This document shows, one piece after another, positions 9,727 through 64,000 of a DNA stretch of 64,000 nt. This DNA is from Macrotis lagotis (lineage: Eukaryota > Chordata > Mammalia > Peramelemorphia > Peramelidae): assembly GCF_037893015.1 (NCBI RefSeq), contig NC_133666.1, positions 459,574,594 through 459,638,593 on the forward strand, given 5' to 3'. Position numbers and translations under genes: made by a program. Position 1 is the first letter of the stretch, and the number at the start of each line of letters is the position of its first letter. The notes below the pieces were generated by a model. It was not told the origin of the DNA. It did no database searches and was given only the letters and a program-made list of their open reading frames with translations.

Positions 9727-11342
9727 CTCTAGAGCATTTCCCAAAACAGATTTGAACTCAATTTTCTAAAGGAATGAAATTATCATTTCTATTTCTAGGG
9801 GTTCGTTTGTACTTTTTGCCACTCTGATTCTTAGTTCTGGGTCACTCATTTTGTGTTTCCATGGCATAAACCAGACACCTTACTTTGATATCTGGAAGGT
9901 CCCAAAGGAGAAGAAATGTATGTAGCTCTGAGGACAAGAAATTCTTTGTACTTGGAATTTTTAAGCTCTGCAAAGAAGTGTTGGGAGATGAGCAGCCAGG
10001 AGCTTATTGACTTCAATAACCTGGCATGTTACCATTGATTGTTGTGAAAAGGATTCATAGAAACACAAAAAATTTGACAGTATTTAGGAAAACCTGATCT
10101 ACAGCAAGTCTCTTTTTTCTAGCCCCTCTGCCCCCCCCAAACATGTGTGAGCTTGTTCAACACTGAAAAAGGAAAATGCAGAAGGCATGGACCAGGCAGA
10201 TATTGCTGGCATTTGCTACAGGACTCAAGTGCATTCTGATGGTGGCACATCCTCTTCAAGGGAGGATACATTTTTGTCCTTTAGAATCAAAGCAGACAAG
10301 TCAAAAAATTAAAAAATAAAAGATACAGATACCCAGTACATATGAGCATATGTATATATCAATCACTAAAAATTTATAAAGCACTGTATTTATGAAGTTC
10401 ACCAGGCACTCTCTATATGGTTTCACAAAAACAGCCAACATGTCTGGTTATAATTAGCATTTAGTTATTCACAACTTAAGAGAAGTTGTGGAAACTACTA
10501 ACACTTGAGCAATATAAAGCTCATTTCCTTTTCAACAAATCACATAAGTTATTCATTAAAGTTGCCTCTTTTCCAGTGGGAGCTCATCTTTTCTATATTC
10601 AAATAACTGACTTCCACAGTTCTATCAGATTTCCCAGATTTTCCACTCAGTCCCACCTCCACATCAACCTTGAATTAAAGTTCATTGTAGAAAAGTTATT
10701 TTCATGGCTTAACTTTGTAATATATAGGCATAGGATATACTTTGATGAGGGTAGAGTTGAAACACCCACTCATGGTAAGGGTTAAGAGAGCTTAGGGAAG
10801 GAACAGAATTCAAATACTATACTGGGAAATGGTTGATGGGATTAGTTTACTTTGGAGAAAGAGAATTTCAATTTCCCTTTGAAAAATGTTAAGTAGACCA
10901 AGGTCGGATCTAATTCCATCAACACTAGCCAATTTCATGGAACTGGCAAATTGGATGGAGCTGAGTTTTCTGAACATTATGTGAACAAGGAAACACTAAA
11001 AGAGAGGAGAGGAGGTGAAGGCAGTTTTTGCTAACCCTAGTCAGAAAACAATAGAAACTGCATATGTATGAATGAATCATTCTTTGGCTAAACCCACAAA
11101 GCAGGAGAGGCTGGTTCCTGCTGACATGTACTAACTTTGGGGAAACACATTTTAAAAAATAACCACCAAAAAAAGAAGTCCCCTTTTGTAAATAAATCTG
11201 TCTACAAAGATTGGAATGCTAATTTATGGAAATGATCAATTTCAAGTGAACAGTTTGCTTTTCTGGCAACAGCTCAGAGACATCTTGATGGGTTGAATAT
11301 CCTTGAAAAAAAGAAAAAGTCAGTGTATTTAGTTTACAATTG

Positions 11343-11348
11343 TTTATT
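11343..11348 (-). terminator. LPIN2: LPIN2 poly(A) signal AATAAA
   Basis: The plus strand reads TTTATT, so the minus strand has AATAAA, followed downstream on the minus strand by T-rich sequence (the complement of GAAAAAAAGAAAAAG at about 11,305-11,320). It is the last good signal before unrelated intergenic DNA. Confidence 0.6.
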
Positions 11349-12927
11349 ATCAGAACATTTTGTTTTGAACATCAAACATTGCACCAAAATATGAGCCATT
11401 TTACCCCAAGACAATGCAGTCTCTTTACCAACCCAAAGAATCCTGCTGATGCTCAGATTTATTTTAGACAACTTAAAAAAAACTCATTAGTGTCTTTGCT
11501 GACCAATAATTAAATACTTCACTATAATCTCAACTTAATTAATCAAACACTGAAAAGTCCCCTCTTTTCATATACCTTCAAAACAAACCAACAATAATAG
11601 TTTTTGTCTTGTTTCTAAGAAAAAAATAAGTTTTGAACCAGTTTCATCAACAAACAGGACTGAACACAGGAAATTCAAGATTCACAGAGCAAAATATAAT
11701 ACTTCAAAGCTGTTAACATTTCTTAAATAGTTACTTTCACCATTTTTCAGTGAGAAGAAATTTGCTTTATAAACTTTTTTTTTTTAAATCTTAAGTGCAC
11801 CTTTCTCATAGGACTCTTCAGGGGCCCTTAAAGATGCAGTGAGGCTTAGAATGGTGAAGTGTCTTTAGTGGCTAGACCAACAGCCCAGATTTTTCTGTTG
11901 GATTAGCTGTCTCTCCTGAAGTTTAATACAAAGGAGAAGTTGTCACTTTAGGGCATTTGAATAGTAAGAGATTCCCCACCCCACCCCAGCTGAAAACTAT
12001 GAAAATAGAACATCTAAACACAGTAAAGGGATTTGAAAGGGCTAAATCTGCATGCTCTGGGACCACCATATCTGTACTTCTAAAACAGTCTAATGATGGA
12101 TAAATCTTACATTTTGCAGAAGTTCAAGCTCAAAATACATGGATATAAAAGCAACTGGTAAAGTTAATAAGACTGATTTTATTATTTTTAAAGGAAATGC
12201 AAGCTATTGAATCACTGGAGATTAGGACAGGGTGGAGTAGGACTGATCAAAGATGTACTCCAATATTCCTTAATATCTCCCATTACTGCTGAAACACATA
12301 GGCTTCTCATATGACTTCAAATAAGTGGGAATAACATAGCTTCATTAACACACCATCTTAAGGGTTGGTGTACAAACACACTCAATTTCACCTCTTTCAT
12401 AGAAAGAACAAAAGTCATTTGTACCAAATGGCAATGGGATTTTAGCACAAACTTAATACTTGTATAACACTATCATCAGAGCAAATCACCTACTTCCAGT
12501 AAGAGACTTTTTTTTTAAATAATGAAAGAGAATAACCTGTTAATTAGCATACACAGAGCCACTAAATCAGACTGCAGCACAAAGCAATGAGTGGGCCACA
12601 TTAAAGCCCATTTCTTATGGACACTAACAAAAGGGTTGAGTCACAGCAATCACAGAGGTAAGAATCCAATTCCCAGGCTGGATTCGAAAAGGCCTGTGTC
12701 CAATGAGAAAACTGTTCATTAAAGAGAAATAAAACCATCAAACTCCTAAAAGGCTGTGTCTCCTCTGAAGGGGGACTTATGGGGTTGGTATATTCAGTTT
12801 GTACCTCATGTATAAAAAAAAAAACACAAAACACCCTTACATTTGGAGTTTAGGTGAGTAGAGCTCACAAGCACAAGCTTTAGAGATGACATGCTACTGA
12901 CACTTATGAAAATAAAGTTATCTTTCT

Positions 12928-13000
12928 ATATATATGCATTTGTATATATATATATATATATTTGTATGTGTAGACATATAAATATATATATACACACTCT
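12928..13000. repeat. TA-rich simple repeat in the LPIN2 3' UTR
   Basis: An interrupted (TA)n tract with TATATATGCATTTG and ACATATAAATATATATATAC segments. Confidence 0.85.
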
Positions 13001-14607
13001 ACTATGATTTTAAATCCCTAGATAGGTTGAACTTCATAAATATAATCTACTTTCCCTAACTTAATATGGATAAATACTTCAATTGGCTCACCTAAACAAC
13101 AGTCATTCTGAAACACTGAAGGTGAGAGGTTTTTACTAGAGATTCCTTTGCCCCTTGGGAACATTTGACTCTTGAGTTTTACCACTAAAAATCATCCAAG
13201 GTATTTCAAGTTTTCTCCTTTGCATTTGAAGTGTGCTCCACATCAACACAAACCAATCAGGGTCAATAGCTTAGACACAAAGAGAACTCCCAGGCATTCT
13301 GATTCGGAGGAAAGACTAAACCACTCCCTATCTCTTTAGCTCATTTCTAGATCATTATTTTCACAGTATAGGAAAGGCAGGTCATGACTGAGAATGCCTA
13401 TCATTCAAAATAGCTTCTGGAAAGAATTAGGAATAACAGAAAGATCAATGGGAATGCAATTTTACTACTCTAAGTAGTTCTTATTTTGTGCCATTACCAT
13501 CTCAGTTTAATATTTTTCAATGACTGGCTGTGACCCTGCCTATAAAACACAGCCCAATTCAAAGTTCTTCTCTACTAATACCCTAGAATAGATAGGAAAG
13601 AACAGTTCCCCCAAAGAGATGTCACTCTTGTCTATCCATAGGATGAGTGTCTATCCTGGATTCTGAAAGATAACCCAAAATACAAAACTTCTGAACTAGT
13701 TTGTAACGTGATGCCATCTAATTTGGATATGTGAGACCACTGGTAACAAGAGACACTATAGCAACTATCTGCAATTTTCAATTAAACTGGGAAATCCAAC
13801 TATTTAAAAGCATCTCAATTTTAAGTTTGCAAATTTCATTTCTCTACCTTCACTACAGATACCCCTAATAAAACCATTTTGTGCTCCCCACCTTTCTATA
13901 CTCCAAATCTACATATACTGATTTGTCTAGACTTGCAACACTGCAAATATTAAGACTCCAAATGATTGTCCTGGAGCAAATTTTTCAGGTTAAAAATAAT
14001 TCACACTGAGACCCTTCCCTCTTATCACCCTCCCTCAAAAAAAAAAAAAGCCTTCAACTTCTCTTGGCCTTGTCATGAGACCAGATTAAAATGTCTTAAC
14101 TGAACATTGCTAATCTTTTCAATCCAACCACGGAAGGGAGACCCAGAGCAGCCAACAGAAGGATAGTTTTAATGAATCTGATCAACATAATTTTGGGCAC
14201 CTCATCCACAAGAGAATTAGCCTTCTGAAGTGGATGCCAACCATGATGCCCAGAAACAGCTCACTCCAGGTGAGAAATCACCTGACATGAACATGCTAGC
14301 TAGTTTTTCCTGAGAACATGGAGCTAACTGGGCAAGAGAAAATATGGCCAACAAGTGCCAATTGAGGTTCTCCAAGAATACACTCATAGGAATTTCTGGA
14401 ATTATGTGCACTAGCATGTGCTTTACTGGCCTATAAACTCTACTGAGATTTCCATTATTTAAAATTTATGGCAAAAAACAAACACAAGTGGGATTTGTCT
14501 CTCTTGGCTAAGTCTGGGCTGAAACAACAAAAGGAGCTCACTCTAGGACAATTACAGGGAAAAAAAAACTAAAATTCAAGAAACTTCTTCCCTAAAAGTT
14601 CATAATG

Positions 14608-14641
14608 CTTTAATGTAAGAAAACCACTTCTTACATTAAAG
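14608..14641 (-). other. Perfect 14-bp hairpin in the LPIN2 3' UTR
   Basis: The arms CTTTAATGTAAGAA and TTCTTACATTAAAG are exact reverse complements, separated by six bases (AACCAC). In the mRNA the loop reads GUGGUU. The stem is AU-rich. Confidence 0.85.
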
Positions 14642-15430
14642 TTCAAATAAAAATTGCTTATATAAAGGAATGTAGGAGTGGTTGGGAGAGAGGGGAAGGA
14701 TGTCATTACTTAATGTAATGAAAAAAAAGATAAAGTTTCAGTATATGAATAAGTAATGGGAGTCTAGTTAATGAGTGCCAATATTGCTGTACATATGATA
14801 AAACATATTTGTATATCTAAGCAGCTACTCTTTCATACTTTCCAAGTAAGATTTTTAAAAACAGATATATACAGATTTTTGTACCTATATTATCTATATT
14901 ATCAATTGGCCCTGTAACAGTTAACCAAACAACTAATCCTCTGAAAATACCCTGGTAAATACATGGAAACACTAAATTCAAAGTGCCTGCTTGGGGACAA
15001 CTCCAATCTACTTTCCATAACTTTTTTGGTGCACTTTTTTTTTTTGGCTTCTCCTTTCCACCTTTTAATTTTAGAAATTAAAAGGGGAAGAAAAAAGAAA
15101 AAACAAAAACAAACCACCCAATACAAAAGGTTAGCAACAAGAGAAGCATAGGACTACAAACTTAAGGCTAATGCTTCATCTTCACTCTGCCTTCTGGTAC
15201 CACGGACTCTGGCAGTGTTAAATTCCAGATACAATCAATCCCCAAGTCAAACCAGGAGAGTAAAGCTACAAAGGCAGCTGTGCCTTTCACCGCTCTGGAT
15301 GGTTTGTGCCTCAACACCTATGGATCTAAGGTAAGATGAATGTGCCCTCACTTCAGAAGTGCTTTTCACTCTTTGCAGTGAGCCTGAGCATCTGAAGAGC
15401 AGATCCCTTTTCCTGTAGGGGTGGCAACAT

Positions 15431-62362
<46,932 letters not shown>

Positions 62363-62404
62363 CTTAAAAAGAACAAGAAAGAAAACTAATATAAAAAACA
62401 AAAT

Positions 62405-63190
62405 ACTATTGACTGCTTATGTAAAGTTAAAAACAGCAGGAAAAAAAATCTATTTCAAATAGAAGTCAAAGAATCTTAGTTATTCAAGACCTTGCCTAAT
62501 TTGAAAGTCAGCAGCTAAATACTTAAGTAAATCACGCAAAACTTAACTTTGAAAATGTCTCTCCAATTAGTTACTGAACAGCTCAGTGCTAGGTCATATC
62601 AGTACAAGAGTAGCTAGCTTTCATAGCAAAATTCTAGAGAAACTGACATTACAGCTTGGAGAAAAAACAGAAAAGGTATGACAGACACCACTATTAAAAC
62701 AGAGACAACAAAAATTGCCATGAAAGTAAAATAATAGTTTTACAAAGGACCAAAGAACTTACTGAGATAAGGAACAATGAGACCAAAGTCAACTAGTAAG
62801 TAAATTCTAAGAGATTCACATCAAACAAAGGGCTCATGGAAAAAAAGAAACATCACATTGAAAAACTGTTAAAGCAAAAAAGGGACCTAGCTTAAGAAAC
62901 AGTTTAAGAATGACTTTGTCCAATTAATTAAGTGTGGAGAGGAACAGGTAGGAGAGAGGAGAGATTCCTCTTAAATATATTTATATATTCTAAAATGAGG
63001 ACATTTAAAAAAAAATCTATTCTCCTGAGAAGAAAACTAGAAGCTGATAAGGTCAAAAGGAAAAATAAGGAAAACCCTTTTAAATTGGTTAATGGAGAAG
63101 AAATTGACTGGAAATTAAAATCAAAAATATAATTATGTCCCATATTTAATAATAAAGGAATCAGTTAATGGATTTCGAAAGCACTTATTG
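62405..63190. other. LPIN2 intron 3, left part, nothing recognised
   Basis: About 0.8 kb with no repeat or exon identified. Short open frames at 62,928-63,143 on both strands look non-coding. Confidence 0.5.
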
Positions 63191-63194
63191 CTGT

Positions 63195-63195
<1 letters not shown>

Positions 63196-63232
<37 letters not shown>
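63196..63232. repeat. (CA)n microsatellite
   Basis: About 18 uninterrupted CA units. Confidence 0.97.
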
Positions 63233-63234
<2 letters not shown>

Positions 63235-63299
63235 CTGAACCATAAAGAGAAAAAGGAAAGAACTTATGAAGATATAAAAATAAAGTTCTCATTCAATAC

Positions 63300-63790
63300 A
63301 ATCCATTTCAGCAAATATTTATTAAGTGTCTAATTCTGTGCAAGGTATTAGGGATACAATGACAAAAACAAACCCAATGGACTTTAGAACTGAGAGAGGC
63401 ATAACTGGTCACCCAGTAAATTGTATTTGAACAGGAGCTCTCTGCAACATATCAAAAAGGGACCATTCAACTTTTGCTCAAAGATCTCCAGTGTGTGGAA
63501 CTGATTCTCTAGAGGTAGGCCATTACACTTTTAGTTAAAACAATTAGCAACTCAGTCATAAAAGGAAATTTATTTTTCCTATGTTAATCCTAAATTTTCC
63601 TCTTTGCAATTTATTTATTGTTCCAAGTTCTGGTGTCTGTCCTCTCAAACAGCTGAAGACACTATCATGCTCCTATCCCACATCTTCCCCTCTTCAAGCT
63701 AAATAAACACCTCTTGTTCCTTCAATTGCCATCTTGGTCCTCTCTTTTGGTGTGGTCTGACCATAGCTATATAAAAAGCCACTATCATCT
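63300..63790 (-). mobile_element. L2 tail, then CR1/L3 3' segment
   Basis: CAAATATTTATTAAGTGTCT with CTGTGCAAGGTATTAGGGAT is an antisense L2 tail. From about 63,400, TTTTGCTCAAAGATCTCCAG, GGCCATTACACTTTTAGTTA, CAGCTGAAGACACTATCATG and CCTTCAATTGCCATCTTGGT follow antisense CR1/L3. Confidence 0.75.
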
Positions 63791-63817
63791 TCTTAGTTCT
63801 GGACATTAGGTGTTTCT

Positions 63818-63905
63818 TTTTTTTTTTCTTTTGCAAGGCAATGGAGTTAAGTGGCTTGCCCAAGGCCACACAGTTAGGTAATTATTAAATGTCTGAAGCT
63901 GCATT
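63818..63905 (-). mobile_element. WSINE1-type SINE, 3' part
   Basis: Poly-T/C, TTTTGCAAGGCAATGGAGTT, AAATGTCTGAAGCTGCATTT. The head is missing. Confidence 0.88.
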
Positions 63906-64000
63906 TCCTCACTAGTAAATTCTCCATGTTCACAAAATTACAATCCCGCAGAGTATTTTTTTTTTCCTGGTGACAGATTTATCTTTACAAAAATGTCACT

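Larger units (their letters stand above)
11325..15430 (-). other. LPIN2: LPIN2 3' UTR (about 4.1 kb)
   Basis: The stretch from the stop codon to the inferred cleavage site is strikingly free of SINEs and LINEs compared with the DNA on either side, as expected for transcribed, constrained UTR. It contains a TA-rich simple repeat (about 12,928-12,962), a perfect hairpin (14,608-14,641) and several AT-rich segments. No ORF in it looks coding. The 3' boundary is inferred from the AATAAA at 11,343-11,348; shorter isoforms are possible because other TTTATT hexamers occur. Confidence 0.75.

Overview
The window is ordinary nuclear DNA from a marsupial, most likely an Australian dasyurid-type species. 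It is AT-rich, with long introns and many copies of a young tRNA-derived SINE of the WSINE1 type, plus marsupial-type L1 3' ends, L2, CR1/L3, MIR/CORE-SINEs and hAT elements. Species cannot be fixed from the sequence alone.

Two protein-coding genes are present, tail to tail. Positions 1 to about 6.4 kb hold the 3' end of EMILIN2 on the + strand: a 36-base exon, the exon that opens the C1q domain, and the terminal exon with most of the C1q domain, the stop and a poly(A) signal. About 5 kb of repeat-rich intergenic DNA follows. From about 11.3 kb to the right edge lies LPIN2 (lipin-2, phosphatidate phosphatase) on the - strand. Its roughly 4.1 kb 3' UTR covers 11.3-15.4 kb, followed by 17 coding exons between 15,431 and 62,362. 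All splice sites and phases agree. Together they encode 801 residues, about residue 97 to the C-terminus of an approximately 896-residue protein. The first coding exons, with the N-Lip start and the promoter, lie beyond the right edge. The convergent EMILIN2-LPIN2 order matches human 18p11.3.

The two genes do not work together. EMILIN2 encodes an extracellular-matrix glycoprotein and LPIN2 an intracellular lipid enzyme and coactivator; they share only their genomic position. The rest of the window is intronic or intergenic repeats. Nested insertions give relative ages: WSINE1 copies sit inside L1, L2 and a hAT element, and L1 tails sit inside L2 and an older SINE.

I found no undescribed gene system, no RNA gene, no CRISPR array and no recognisable retroviral or LTR element. 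The best second-look items are a direct duplication of about 200 bp bracketing the last EMILIN2 exon, a perfect 14-bp hairpin in the LPIN2 3' UTR, a hAT element with both ends and a nested SINE, an inverted WSINE1 pair upstream of an LPIN2 exon, and a SINE reduced to head plus tail between intact target-site duplications.
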